From Rhineura floridana (Eukaryota; Chordata; Lepidosauria; Squamata; Rhineuridae): a DNA stretch of 64,000 nucleotides. The position numbers were made by a program, and so were the translations under genes. The notes beneath the pieces are model-generated. The model had not been told where the DNA came from and ran no database searches. It saw nothing but the letters and a program-made list of their open reading frames with translations. Shown piece after piece: positions 43,517 to 55,990 of this stretch (positions are counted from its first letter, which is position 1; each line of letters opens with the position of its first letter). The DNA lies in NCBI RefSeq assembly GCF_030035675.1, contig NC_084483.1:4607501-4671500 (forward strand). Reading direction: 5' to 3'.

Positions 43517-44045
43517 TGTGCTGCAGGGCAGCCCCTTGCAGATCCTCCTTGGTTCCTGTTGCCTGAATGATCTGGGTTTCTGACAATATGACTTAGGAGC
43601 TCACCTTGTTACAGATAACAAAAAAGCCACTCTTCTACAAGGAACCTGTACAATGAGCATTACCAACAGTGTCTTCACTGTGAGGTGATTCTGTTGTGAT
43701 GAAGAATATTAATACATGAAAAAGTGTGACATAAGATGTAAAACCTGCATATATTTTGCAGGCATGATTCATAAGCAGAAGATTAGCTTTCTGCACACTA
43801 TTGCTCATGTTATCTTGTGTAATCCATATTGATGTGCCCTCATCTGTAACGTGTTCCTCTACAGACATTTTTCAGTGGAGGAAAAATCTTATATTGGCAT
43901 TAGCCTCAGGTTTACAATTCTTTTGGACATCTGGGGCTGGATTTTTTAAGACTTTGTTTACTTTTTCAGTGTGAGTTCTTAGTATTTCAATAACTGTTGC
44001 AAAGGAATATTTTGTAAAAATAAAATTGTTTTAATATATTTCTTC
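43517..44045 (+). other. TMEM17: TMEM17 3' UTR
   Basis: About 500 bp of sequence follows the stop codon before the AATAAA signal at 44019-44024, with cleavage expected 10-30 bases later. No repeat interrupts it. Confidence 0.7.
44019..44024 (+). terminator. TMEM17 poly(A) signal
   Basis: AATAAA in the context TTGTAAAAATAAAATTGTTT, with a T-rich stretch downstream. It is the first canonical signal after the stop. Confidence 0.7.
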
Positions 44046-44481
44046 TAGCCTTTTAATTGGATATGACAAACTAGCATTTCCCACTGAATGATACTTTGCA
44101 GATGATAGTCATAGCTTTTCCAGTATACATTACTTCTTTGGAGCAAGACACACTTTGTGAAAAGATCTTCACCATCCTTCAATAACCTAAAACAGAATCG
44201 GCCTGATGGATGTCTGTCGGGAGGAGTTCCATATTAAGATAGTTCCATACACAATTAAAGCAAAGACAGGGAAGTGTGCAAGATCCACGTACAGTATATC
44301 GTATTATTGTTTCAACAATAGTGCCTTTTTCTTATGCTCACTTTGTGCCATTGCACTCATACATGACAGGAATTTTGTTCATTTTCGAAACTAAGCATAA
44401 CCTATTACAGGAGTTGCCAATGTGGTGCCGTGTTCACAGTAGTGCCTTTGAGATCTTCTGGTGCCTTTGAAGCCTCTAAGC

Positions 44482-44607
44482 CAGCCTTTCCCAACCGATG
44501 TTGTTGGACCACAATTCCCATCTTTTCTGACCATTGGCAATGCTGGCTGAGGCTGATGGGAGTTGTGGTCCAACAACATCTGGAGGCACACTGGTTGGGA
44601 AAGGCTG
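44482..44607. mobile_element. hAT foldback MITE (CAGCCTTTCCCAACC family), perfect 8-bp TSD
   Basis: The left end CAGCCTTTCCCAACC is inverted at the right (GGTTGGGAAAGGCTG), with GATGTTGTTGGACCACAATT arms and a CTGACCATTGGCAATGC loop. Flanked by CTCTAAGC at 44474-44481 and 44608-44615. It defines the family seen also at 4129-4213 and 7619-7755. Confidence 0.92.
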
Positions 44608-46289
44608 CTCTAAGCCCATCCCACACTCACTGCCCTCTTGGTCATGAGATGGTGAGGATGGTTATCCTCCCCCCCCCAAAAAAAAGTAAATAGAATTGAA
44701 GGAGGAAGAGTGATGCTGTTTCCCACTTCCTTTCTCATCTCTATGCATTTCAAGGCTTGGATAAATTCTATTGGATCTAGCTTTTACTCAGATCCCTTGG
44801 GAAAGTGAAATACCTGTATGTGGTTTCTCTCTTTCCGTCCCAGAGAGAAGAGACCAAAGTGGGTGGTGCCCATGGCACTAGCTCAAAAATCTAAATATGC
44901 CTATAAGCATATGAAATTTGCTTCCATCTTGAATGTTTTCACCCTCTCTCAACTTTTCAAAATTGAATATATTGTAATTTGGGTTCAAACTAATTTCTAA
45001 CTATTTAAGCACAGTTAAAGGACATAGTTGAGTATGGCTTTAAATTCATAAAACTTTCCACTTACTCTCCAATGATGTGGCTATAAAGGCAAGGAAATCT
45101 GGATTTCATGACAAACAGCAAACCAGAATAGTAACCCAACAGTACAACATTCTCATAATTAAAAAAAAAAATGACAGGAGATCTATATATCTAGCAATCA
45201 TCAAATTGCATTAGTTCATTCCCTCAGGGCCCGCTTTGCACTGGTAACCATAATATCTATACTGTTGCCCAGAGATCCACTACTAGTAGGGTCTGTTATG
45301 GAAAATGGAGGGTCAATGCTGCCCCCTCTCTTCCTACTTGTATCCCCAGAAATCTGGGTGGGTATCCTGGAGAAACTCCAAATTCCCTGACAAAGGTTAC
45401 CAAATAACTTGCCTGGGTACTTGTGTTTCTAGCATCACTGAAAGCTTTAGACTTTACATTAAATCCATGAAGTAGATTTCCATTTTGTGTACGTATATTT
45501 CAGGCTAATTTGCAAATTTAGTAGAGTGGAGCTGGCACCCAATAGAGTTCCCAGTTTTTTCAAGAAGCATTTACATAATAAGAAAAATCTAATTTTATGC
45601 AATTAGCTTGCCTCTGATCTACCCAGGTTTCTTGTTATGAAAATATTGGTGGCCTTGTACAGTGTAAGATTTCAGACAGTATTATATTTCACACAAGGAT
45701 GCCAGCAGTGCTCTTTTGGGTCATTTCTTCCTCTTATTATCTTAAATAGATAATGATTAGTTCTTTTTTGCCCCAAGGAATTTATTTATTCTGTTCCACA
45801 TAGGTGTTATGAGATTCAAATTGGGAGATTAGCATTATGGGGAAAAGTTTCAGAAGATAATGCTTCATTCAGTATGACCAATTTAGAGATTCATTTTCTA
45901 TTCTCTCTTATCAGTAATGGTAATCTTCAAGGGGCATAGCCTTTTATTGGAAAACGGTAAATGTTCTCATCTTGCTGATGAGAAAAATGCAATGTTGTCA
46001 AGGTTTGATGCTAACCCCTGGCATGTCTTAGTATTTCTGACTAGCAACATGAATGAAAGAGCATGAAGGGAAGTATCAAGCCTCTTAGATGAGGTAAAAT
46101 ATACACTAGGGGCTTGACTGAGAAGGCAAAACGGACAAAATGAAAGGGAGGGACGAAAACAAATTACAAAAATGAGTGATAAGGCACAAAAAGCATCAGA
46201 CAGGCTGGCAGCAGTCAGTAAGAGTCAAATGCAACATGATCAAACCTGGGTCATAGTTGGGATAGCCCTAGGATATGTGTGCCTCCCCA
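44608..46289. other. No gene recognised
   Basis: Unique AT-rich intergenic sequence downstream of TMEM17. No exon, RNA gene or named repeat was supported. Confidence 0.4.
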
Positions 46290-46860
46290 ATCTCCGAGTG
46301 GTGAGATTTCCGGGGTCCCTGCACTCATCCAGGGTTTGGTTTCCTTTGGGAAGAAGGTCAGCAGAGACTGCGGTGTCTTTATGAAATATGGTTTGTTTAT
46401 TTACACACATTCCAACTTGAGCTTAGGATGGAGGGGTTCAAGGCATCAGCAGTCCAATATCCAGCTTTCCCATCAGTGTTACAGGAGGCATCCCAAAGCC
46501 ATGGTGCAGAGGGATAGCCTCTCTGCCTGCCTCCAGCCCCAGCCATTTTCTAGACCATTCTAAAAACACTCTAAGCACAAACTTCTGCTAGCCGCCAGGA
46601 AGGAGGGGGGAAGGCTCTCCTGAAGAGTTTCAATAACAAAAGGGTCTTCCTGGCCCATTCACCAGTTGCTGGGCAACTGATAGACCCATTATCCTACCTG
46701 GCCACTCTATTAGCTTAACAAAAGACTCATCTGACCAGCAGAGCAAGTTCCTCATTCCAAGGCACAGGATTCCAAGTTGGAAGGGGACCCACAGGGATCA
46801 TCCATTCTAACCCCCATACTCATAACAATATACAATACAGAAATGAAGGAAAGTCCTGGA
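46290..46860. other. Possible repeat, unassigned
   Basis: GC-richer than its flanks. The right part has CCAAGTTGGAAGGGGACCCA, then GGGATCATCCATTCTAACCC, a motif common in interspersed repeats of reptiles and birds (AGTTGGAAGGGACC..CTAACCC). The left part, beginning near GAGATTTCCGGGGTCCC, is not identified. Confidence 0.4.
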
Positions 46861-47995
46861 TTACTTTGTTCAATATTGAATCCAGCCCCACAAGTGGAAT
46901 GGGGCATGAAATATGATAGTGATAACCTATGACTGAAAACAGCCATAAAAGAAAAAAGTTTTGAAGGAGTTGTCATGAAATTTGCTGGAAGAATAATTTT
47001 AGTTTGGTGCTAACCATCAGCAACAGTAAATTGACACTGAAAAAACACTGGACAAAACTTGAATAAGTCCCAGACACACTAGGAGGGAAGTCCCGTTGAA
47101 CTGGGAATCTTACTTCAGAGGCAACCATGTTTATGATCATGTTTTTAACCACATGAATCTGATCTATGTACATCATGGGGAAAATAATATTTGAAATGAT
47201 CTGTAGCCATCTGTTGCTAAAGTTGCTCATTTGAGGTAATAATATATCCGACATGTCAAAAGGTAATTTTACAGGTTATTCTTTTGAGCTTATTTTTGTT
47301 TCATTTTTAACTATAGAATACCAACTAGGGAATGAAGGAAATACAAGGCACATCCTAATGTAAGAACAGGCCATTTCTGTTACAGTGTTATGTTTCAGAA
47401 CCTAATAGGTGGCACCTGGTCATCCTATGCTTCAATGCCTTTAGAAAAGGGGTGACTACAGGCAATTTTTTCTACACATCTCCCCAAGTTTTGTTGACAG
47501 CAGAAAATAAAAATAGAAGCAGACACAGCTCTGAGGTGGGCAAAGAGATTTAAACCTATCTGCCCAGACCAGCACCCTGATGAAGATGCAAATCACCCTC
47601 TCCCCCATCATCAGATCAGCCATTTAATGAGCCGGGGGGGGGAGTAACCTCAGCTCAGCTGCACTGATCAGCTGGGTGTGTGTGTGTACCTCTGTGTGTG
47701 TTGCATATACCTATGTTTGTGAAAGCAAGCGATTGTAGGATGGCCTTACCCACTGCAAGTATGTGTTCCCTAAAGGGTTAGCCAAGGATGAATGTAGCCC
47801 TTGGGCTGAAAAAGGCTAGCCATTCTTTGGAGGGAGGGAGAGTAAAGTATGGATTTCACGTGAAGTAGTCCACAAAAGCCCCCCCCCCTTTGTCTTGATG
47901 AAACTCACTGCAGCTACAATCTTGAGGCTAGCTTGTGGATAAAATTGTCAAATATCATGAACACAATAGAAACAAAGCCCTTTTTCAGACCCTTG
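46861..47995. other. No gene recognised
   Basis: Unique sequence with a (GT)n stretch near 47676-47700. Nothing else supported. Confidence 0.4.
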
Positions 47996-47999
47996 ATTT

Positions 48000-48165
48000 C
48001 AGGTGGGCCCAGGGTCTGAAAGCAGCAACCTTGCTGAAGCTAAGCAGGTTTGGCCCAGGCTGGTCAGTGTCTGCTGGGAGATCACCTAGGAACTCCATGT
48101 ACGCTGCCTTGAGTTCTATGATGGAATAAATATGGGGTACAAGTGGCTTTAAATAATAAGCAGGA
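48000..48165 (+). repeat. 5S-rRNA-derived SINE
   Basis: 48030-48090 follows vertebrate 5S rRNA: TGAAGCTAAGCAGGTTTGGC (the A-box region GGAAGCTAAGCAGGGTCGGG), CCAGGCTGGTCAGTGTCTGC, then TGGGAGATCACCTAGGAACT (the C box GGGAGACCGCCTGGGAAT). A non-5S tail follows: CTGCCTTGAGTTCTATGATG, then GGAATAAATATGGGG, like an L2 end. The pattern of 5S head and LINE tail is that of SINE3-type elements. It is diverged from functional 5S, so not a working rRNA gene. Confidence 0.8.
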
Positions 48166-49296
48166 GCAATTTAAGTGGTGCATGTTTAAGTCAGACATTG
48201 CAAACATGGGGCTTTAAAGTGTTTACATTTGTGCCCAATATTTGTACAGGGCCGCAATGCCACTGGTTCCCTTGGTACTAAGAGTCATGCGGAAAACTGC
48301 CATACTGATCCAGCGACCCAAATGATAGGCTAAGTGGAAGCAGTGTTTGAAAACTGATTGGGAAAAACCAATTAATTTAGATTGTCAGGGGAATTGTTCA
48401 ACTAAGGAGGTTTATACTAGTATAGAGGTTTTACTGCAGCCTACAGTAGACAGTGAGATAACTGACTGGGAAGATTGTGGTTGACTGTTGAAAAAAATGC
48501 AAGGATGTAATAATAAACAATGAACTCTGGTATCTGGTAGGCAGGGAGATTGCTTTTTAATTTTGCCATATGGCCTGCTGCCATTGTGCTGAGGCTGTTT
48601 GTTGTTTCTGATACCAGTTAATAAAAAGCCAGCGGCTTGAATTCTCAGTGCTGGCTGGCAGCCAGTTCTCAGCATAAAAACATTTTCTTATAAAGATTAT
48701 TTGCTGTTTCCCCTCCCCGCTCAAAAAAGGACAATTAGATCTGCCCTTTATGCCCTAGAGGGACTGAATTCACCTCTGTTTATGTAAACATTTCACAATT
48801 TGTTAAACCCGAACAAAGAAATAGGGACCATGCATTAAAGATGCAACTGGTGATGCATATCAGCATGCCTGAGTAAGAAATGGGTTATAATTCTGTTTAG
48901 TTCCTTGGATAAATGACAAATTTCAGCATACGATTATAAGTTGCTCAAACCCCCAAAACTTTAAAATTCTAAAGCTAGTTCCCAAACACACACCACTTCC
49001 TGTCTCTGATCCCTATCTGGTGAATGGATCCGATAAGTTCTATTTCACCATCAGAATAAGAAGATGCATCAGCATAGCTAATTCATACTGATGATGCACC
49101 ATTGTTGTGCTGGCAGTATATGCTGCTCATGTAACACCAACCCCAGAAGGACACTACCAATGCAAGGACAAAATTTAGGGCAAGTCAGGTTGCTCACTCA
49201 TGGGTTAGTTCTGCACCTAACAACTGTGTAAGCTTTATGCCAGCAAAAAAAGCTGGCATTACGTTTTAAAACAAAAGCAAATGGAAAGCCTCACAC
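48166..49296. other. No gene recognised
   Basis: Unique sequence; nothing supported. Confidence 0.4.
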
Positions 49297-49349
49297 TCCT
49301 TCCTTCCTTCCTTCCTTCCTTCCTTCCTTCCTTCCTTCCTTCCTTCCTA
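49297..49349. repeat. (CCTT)n microsatellite
   Basis: About 12 uninterrupted CTTC/TTCC units ending at CCTACCTAC. Pure enough to be polymorphic. Confidence 0.95.
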
Positions 49350-49750
49350 CCTACAAGCGCAGCCTCACCAGAGGAGAATATTCTCACAGGAGCCAAAACC
49401 AGCAAATCATCAGGACTATAGAAGCTTTATTAAGGTAACATAGGTTACATATCCAGGTGTGCAGCACGGTGCTTCATGCCTTTGTGTCTGCAGAACCAAG
49501 ACTATTCTAGTGCAAGTGTGGGGATTCTAGTGATGAGCCATTGGTGGGAAAGGGAGTACTTTACCAAGGCAAGCATTCACCCCAAGCATTCAAGCAAGGC
49601 CAAGAAGTAAGTAGAAATTAATAACATTTGCCATCTCAAGTTTCTTGCTGGTGCAGGAGACAAACACCCACCAGGAACCTCAACTTATCTGCTGCAACTT
49701 GGGATGCAAGAACAGGGTATCCCACACAGAACAACAAAGAGGCACCTTGC
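49350..49750. other. No gene recognised
   Basis: Nothing supported. Confidence 0.35.
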
Positions 49751-49752
49751 CA

Positions 49753-49875
49753 AGGGAGTTGATAATATTTATTTAAAAATATATTTGTGTACCGTTATTT
49801 CATTTTTAAAAAAAAAAATCAAAGCAGTTTACAACACATAAAAAACCATACAATAAAAAACATTACAAGTACAGT
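49753..49875 (-). repeat. LINE 3' tail (L2/CR1-like)
   Basis: TATTTATTTAAAAATATATT, TGTGTACCGTTATTTC, then CAAAGCAGTTTACAACACAT is the reverse of a LINE 3' UTR (tail, basal motif, A-rich UTR). Coding sequence is absent or unrecognisable in 49876-50390. Confidence 0.5.
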
Positions 49876-50391
49876 AAAAACAAAGGTCACCTGTAGTTTT
49901 GAACTCCTCAATGTGCATAATATTGAAACAGCCTTGACTACAGAGTATCTTTTTCCTAGGGAGACTCAAGACATTTTGCTTCCTGAAGCAAAGGAGACTA
50001 TTCCATCACCACCCGATTCCGTGTACAAAAGTCAAACGGATTAGCCGCTGAATCTCATTGCAGCAATAGTGACAGGACAGTTTCTTCCACCACCTCACCT
50101 GAGGGCAGCAAGGTAGCTTAGGCAGGCTGCATGACACACACAACTCTATCTTGAAAAATAACCAGGGGGCTGAAGAGTAACAGTTAGGGGACTGTCTTCC
50201 TGGCATTTGCTGCCTCCACTGTGCTGCTGACTGCAACAGACTTTACTCATTTGCCCTTGCAGGATGAGAGCCAGGGCCCCTGAAACAGAGCAAAGAGTAA
50301 CCAAAGACAGTTACAACAAAACTATCTATATTGGGTTGTGTGAGCATTATTTCAGTTATCAAATTATCTCTCATAATAGGTGACAGTGACA

Positions 50392-50707
50392 AGATCCTCC
50401 GTGGCGCAGAGAGGTAAGCAGCGGTAACGCAGCCAAAGCTCTGCTCACGGCCGGAGTTCGATTCCAACGGAAGGAGGAAGTCGAATCTCCGGTAAAGGGG
50501 TCGAGGTCCACTCAGACTTCCATCCATCCATGGTTGGTAAAATGAGTACCCGGCATATGTTGGGGGGGGTAAAGAAAGGCCGGGGAAGGAACTGGCAATC
50601 CCACCCCATATATACGGTCTGCCTAGTAAACATCGCAAGATGTCACCCTAAGAATCGGAAACGACTCGCACTACAAGTGCAGGGACACCTTTACCTTTTT
50701 TTACCAG
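50392..50707 (+). repeat. Sauria-type tRNA-SINE, full length, with TSD
   Basis: Begins GATCCTCCGTGGCGCAGAGA (A box TGGCGCAGAGAGG), with B box GGAGTTCGATTCC at 50453-50465. Then GGTCGAGGTCCACTCAGACT, GGTTGGTAAAATGAGTACCC, and a Bov-B-like tail (AATCGGAAACGACTCGCACT, GGGACACCTTTACC) ending in T's. The 8-mer CAGTGACA flanks it at 50384-50391 and 50708-50715. This family is diagnostic of squamates. A complete, well-preserved and thus relatively young copy. Confidence 0.92.
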
Positions 50708-50715
50708 CAGTGACA

Positions 50716-52459
50716 TCTGGGAGACTTCAAATGGGAGAGTGGGGCTGGGGAATGAGGAACAGAAAAGCTCCTAGGTGACAGCACCCCTTTTCAAACACTG
50801 TATGGGTGTGGCTGCATTATGCCTCATTTCTAAATGTTTTACTTCCTCCTTTGCAGCTAGAAGTACATAGGGACATGAGTATGTTGCATCACTGTAATGG
50901 CAGCAAACTGGCCAGCAGATAATGGGACCATTAAGATCAGCCTACAGGTTGGATTGATTCTGCACTTTGACCAGGCTGGGGCATGAGCCACAGCTGTCAA
51001 GTTACTGTTGTTGGAAGGGACACCCTAAGTATATGTGACCCTTCTACATCTCAGTCCAGCACTTTGACTATTATACCCATTATATGGATTCTTTATCAGA
51101 TGTGAATGCACGGTCTGAAGAAGAGGCTAGCTATTTAAAACATTAGTATTCATATAGTTCCTAAGCCAGATTCCACAATCTACTCCAGAAGCCAGCCCAG
51201 CAAGAAACACAAATTGTTCCAATGTTTTAAAAACAAGGCCATTAATATCTGATAGGAATATCTGCCCTTGAAAATATAAGAAATTGCATGCCAAGAGGGA
51301 GATATTTTCAAGAACTTACATAAGAAACTCCACCTCTCTCAGTTCCATGCTGCAATCAAGGTCAGTGGAAAGTGTTTTGAACTAAGCTACACTGTCAAAA
51401 GAAAAACATTCCTTTCCTTCCCCCCTTCAATCACAATAATTCAGAAAGCTCTGGATGTTCACTTACCAATACTTCCAGAATAGTTCTACAGAATGTGATA
51501 GGAGTATAAAACAGAAAGAGATATAGTGGATTTTTGGAGAAATTTAATAGGATTTTATAGAAGCTTAATTTTAAAAAAAATCATGGGCTTTGATAGATTG
51601 CCTTTTAAAAATAAAAGAATTCTCTCTGAGTTATAAATTCCTATTCAAATACAAATTGCTTCATTGATTGGCAAGATTGATATCTTCTCCAAGTAAAAAA
51701 GGGTCAAATCCTTTTCTAGTGTAAGTCTAATTATGAAGCTAGGCCTCTACTTTGGAGTTCTTTCCCATGTGTCCTTAGCCAATCAAAGTCCTTTCTTGAT
51801 CCAGTGGCAAGTTAGAGTTACGATGTTTCTCTTCACAGCATACAATTCAGCAATTCAGAGGCAGAAGGTAATAGAGAACCAGCAGAATTCCTTGTACCTA
51901 GCTAATGTTTGATTATCTAGTCTTGTTTTCTTTTTTAAAATACCAAGAAATACTGTAATTAAAATGACATGATCCGTCACCTGCCCACAATGGGTTCAAC
52001 TGTGGGAAGAGATTAGAACAAGGATCGAGGCAGACCTTTTCCCTCCTTTTCCCTTCCCAGCAGGCCCTCAGCCGGTCACGTACTGCATATTAGCCATTAC
52101 TTGCAATGGGAGGCCCGTGTGTGTCTCCCGTCCAACCAGCCAACCCTCTTTTATGTTGGAGTCCTAAGTTCTTGTATCTACTAGCGGTTTCAACATTTTG
52201 CTATGCTGAAGTAATCTGCTAATGCCTTAGGGCTGAGTTACATAAGCATGTTCATCGTTTGATAATTTCTTGACTTGCATTTTGTAAAAGCCATTGTAGA
52301 TCAACCACAACAGCTTTGGGGAAGAAAACACTGTCAGTGCAAACACACTGGTCACACTACTGGAGCCCAAAAGTCTTCAACTAGAGATACATCAAATGAG
52401 CTAGATGTTTGTGTGAATCAGCCTTTAGCATTGCAACTTCCTTCCTTTGCTGTACTTGG
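50716..52459. other. No gene recognised
   Basis: Unique AT-rich sequence; nothing supported. Confidence 0.4.
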
Positions 52460-53520
52460 AATGAGGCGTTGTCAGGGATCCCAGCTCCGGCAGCCTCACT
52501 TTGTATAAACACAAGCTTCCTTAATTTTTTCACCGCCATGAATTCTCACAGAATACTTTCAATACTCTCCTAGTAGCATGCCTAGTAGGCTTTAGGTGCA
52601 AGATGGACACCAACAATGAGAGATGAGATAAATCTTAAACTAAGAGTGAAGTTTTATTAAGGGGATATAAGGGAATACTGATACTTATACAAGGGAATAC
52701 TAATACTTTTTGGCACTTTCTAAAGATTCAAGAGATACTGTAGCTGGCACCAGACTCCAAGTGGCTTTTACTTCAGGCCAATTTCCCTAAACCTCCACCC
52801 CTGCCAAATACTGTCACATCCCAGTTCAGCTACTGGGTCCAATCTGCTTCTATACCCCAAAGCTCCTCCTGGCTGTTTGGACAGTTTAGCCAACTTTAAA
52901 AACCCACCTGTGTCACCCTCCCCTGGTAAGATCTTGACACAGACAAACTCAGTCACCGGCTCCCTAATCCTGACCTTTCCCAGGCAAGTGTTGCCAGCAC
53001 ACTGGGTTTTAAGATACAGGCCTCAGTTTTTCCCTCAGCTGTTCTTGGTCTTATTCCTCACACTACCCTCGTCGACCAAATCCCTATCTCCTCAACTCCC
53101 AATTGATTCTCTCCAACTGACTCCTTCTCTGACAGATAACTCCCAAAAGACTGGAACCTCCACCCAATCAGAGTCTGCTGCCATTCAGACCAATCAGAAT
53201 GAATTTACCTGATCCAGGACCCATCTAATAAAATCTTAAGTCTTAAAATCTCAAATCTTAAAAGTCTCCCTCTTCTCAGAGCACGGCACCAAGCAGCCAC
53301 TGCAAAAACAGCCTGTAACAACATAACAGCACAAGCCCTCAAGACAGTTGCAGAGGTCACAGAACGTTTTCTTGTTCCAAGTATAAACATAAACAAACAT
53401 ATATACAGCTTTCTCCACAGACATATGAGAGATTCGTTCAGCTGCCTGGCCCTTTTTTGGTCCCCAGACTCTCAGCAGCAGCCAGCAGATCACTGAACTA
53501 TAGAGAGCTTGTTTCCAAGT
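52460..53520. other. Unassigned, possibly an old LTR or other repeat
   Basis: The stretch begins TGTCAGGGATCCCAGCTCCG and is richer in C than its neighbours. It lacks coding capacity and carries AATAAAATC near 53227. A TG-start, a signal and the length would suit a solitary LTR, but no matching CA end with a short target duplication was found. If it is one, it is an old fossil. The call is weak. Confidence 0.25.
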
Positions 53521-54734
53521 CAGCTGATGTAAAAAAATATTCTGCTTGCTAATTATTCAGAAGGGCTTAGTATTTCTCTGAAGTTGCAAAAAGTTTAGTT
53601 CAGGTTACATCTCTGATTTATCCCTTTGATGTTTAAAGGCCTTTATTTGTTTTTTTGTTATCTTGCAGTCAGTGGCTTGTTTTGTAAATTTAATCAGGTC
53701 TTGTTTTTTCCTGTCTTGCTGCACTTTGTAACATTTTAAGGTTCAGTCTAAGGTGCCAGATAAAGTTGCTGAAGCATTGCAGTTAACAACATCTGCATTT
53801 AATGATGGAGGAATGAAGCCAACCTAACGTATGAATTATACACTGTGATTGATCAAGTAATTATCCTCCAAAACAGGTTGATGTCATGGCTGCTAATGGA
53901 CAGGATGGTCAAAAAGTTAAACACCATGAACGCTGGCCCTTGTTGAATCATAGCTTGAAAAGCCCGCAGTTCCCTCCTCCATTCAGTAGCCCAGGGAATA
54001 AGTAATAGATGACTGACCCACAGAGCTCCAGGTTTGAGCTATGCTGTGCCCACCATATCTTTATTTGTTGAAGTGCACAACTTTTATACAATCTGTGACT
54101 TAGACAGATCTCTCAATGCTTGTAATATTATAGTACAAGCAAGGACTCAGAAGCAAATTTGATTCTTATATTGTTCATCTGAACTGCCCAGGCACAGATT
54201 GACTACCTGTAGGGCAGCTTCAGCTGCAGATGTTTCAACCTTGCATAGGGACTCATAAGAGCCTCACATTCACACATAAAAGTCAGGTATATTTTGATTT
54301 AACATCATACTCTCTACACTGTGCTCTGGTTAATAAGAAGTTCCTTTAAGTTAGAATTTCAAGAAACTACTCTGAGCCACTAGGTTTTTTAGGACCAGGC
54401 TTAGTAATAATCTATTTCACTTTTCTTTTCCCCATGTAGAATTTTTATTCATTTCAATGGGTTTTCAGGGGTCACTTGCATTGTAGTGTCTTGACACACA
54501 TAGCATGATAGAAAGTCTCTCACTGAGGAATTTCAGATTACAGAGTATCTGTAATCCAAAAGATGTCCAGTTTGGAGTGGAAGAAGTTCTCTTGTTGATT
54601 TGGTATGACTGAAGTGTTCAAGAGAGGGTAGAATGTTGGGGAAGTGACAGTTGAGGATATATTTCAAAGGGACAAAGTCCAGAGAGCACTGATGGAATCA
54701 TCTCTGAGGAGCAGAGACATCTTCATACCTAAGT
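53521..54734. other. No gene recognised
   Basis: Unique sequence; nothing supported. Confidence 0.4.
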
Positions 54735-55990
54735 TTTTATTATAGGCAAAAAACCTTTCAATTTAAGAAAGTACTTATAGCCAACAGATATTTCTATCAA
54801 ATTTTAAAAAGGAGGAAGATTGGGCAGCTATAGCGAATGCACCAGTGGAGCAGAAGACCTGACCTCCTCTCTGAGATATTGTACTGCCCTACAAATTTGC
54901 CAAAATGCAAACACAATTTGAGTTGGTCTTTCACAGTCCAGTCTACTTCCTGTGTAGCTTGGAAGAATTTGGAAGAGGAGAAGGAGGGAGGGAGGGGGAG
55001 GGGAGGGAGAGGAGATTGGATGGGTGGGCACTGGGCAGAGGGCAAGCCCCTTTCCTTTCCAAAAGGAAAACATTGTGAACAGTATCATTATTTTTCAGGG
55101 TTTTCCTCACCTTTTTATTCTACAGCAGAAACAAATAACCTCCCACCCAAATTTAAACCAAAGTTGTCCCTGGCCACATCTACACCTGGCCTTTATTTCA
55201 CTTTAGGCAGTCATCGCTTATCCCAAAGAATCCTGGGAAGTGCAGCTAGTGAAGGATGCTGAGAGTTGCTAGGAGAGGCCCCATTTCTCTCACAGAGCTT
55301 CAATCACAGTGGCTGACTGTTAAACCACTCTGGCCACTGGAAATAACTGGAATAGGAGTCTCCTCTCAGCACCCTTCACAAACTACACTTCCCAGGATTC
55401 TCTAGGGGAAGCCATGACTGTCTCAAGTGAAATCAAAGTCTGGCTTGGGTGTGGCCCCCTGATTAGGCAAGCCCAGCAGCTGTGAGTCTGGCTTTTAGAA
55501 CACTGACAGTTGATTCTTACTGAGCATGCCCAGCCTTATCATTGAGTTCAAGCCAAAATTTCTTAAATTAATTAAAAACCAGCCAGGCATTTTTTTTATT
55601 TTTAAACTGCAGAAGATGACGGTCAGAGTATGGGGCAAGGTCAGTAACAGGATTACAGGTACTCTGTGAACATGGCTGATTTTTAATGAATTTCAACAGA
55701 TTATGAGAACTCTGTCAGAAAAAAGTCCACAAGGGGTCTGGGTTTTCTCCCTCTCTTTTTAGACTTTGAACTCTTGATTATCTCTGACTGTTTTGTGTGT
55801 CATCATGAAAATTGAGAGGGTTGTTAAGCAAGCGTTTCTGAGTTCAGGACTATAAATTTTGTAAAGTTTTGTTTTGAAATGAGCTTATGGGAAGCATCAG
55901 GATGGCATGGGGGTATTTTCAATTTAACATTACAGAATGCAAAAAATCCACGCTGGCTATAGTATGCAGCCACTCTTGTGGCTGTATAAT
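54735..55990 (+). repeat. Unnamed interspersed repeat, copy D, with 740-bp extension
   Basis: The head (ATAGGCAAAAAACCTTTC, GGGCAGCTATAGCGAATGCA, TGAGTTGGTCTTTCACAGTC) matches copies A-C up to about 54970. A GGAGGGAGGGGGAGGGGAGG purine-rich patch and about 280 bp without a counterpart in copy C follow. From 55255 the match to 32290-33030 resumes and continues to 55990. Copies C and D differ by internal deletions on opposite sides, so both descend from a unit of at least 1.5 kb. No recognisable protein. Confidence 0.75.
55168..55465. mobile_element. Foldback MITE within copy D
   Basis: The left arm GGCCACATCTACACCTGG, CCAAAGAATCCTGGGAAGTG and GAAGGATGCTGAGAG is mirrored by CTCAGCACCCTTCACAAACT, ACTTCCCAGGATTCTCTAGG and GGGTGTGGCC. 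The arms pair over about 100 bp with a GGCTGACTGTTAAACCACTC loop. Copy C keeps only the loop and right arm. Confidence 0.75.

Noticed and set aside
48000-48165. A functional 5S rRNA gene
   Set aside because: Many differences from 5S and a foreign LINE-like tail point to a SINE.
49297-49349. A CRISPR-like or other structured array
   Set aside because: It is a simple tetranucleotide microsatellite without spacers, in a vertebrate genome.
52460-53520. A solitary retroviral-type LTR
   Set aside because: A TG start and poly(A)-like signal are present, but no matching end or target duplication was found. Left as unassigned.
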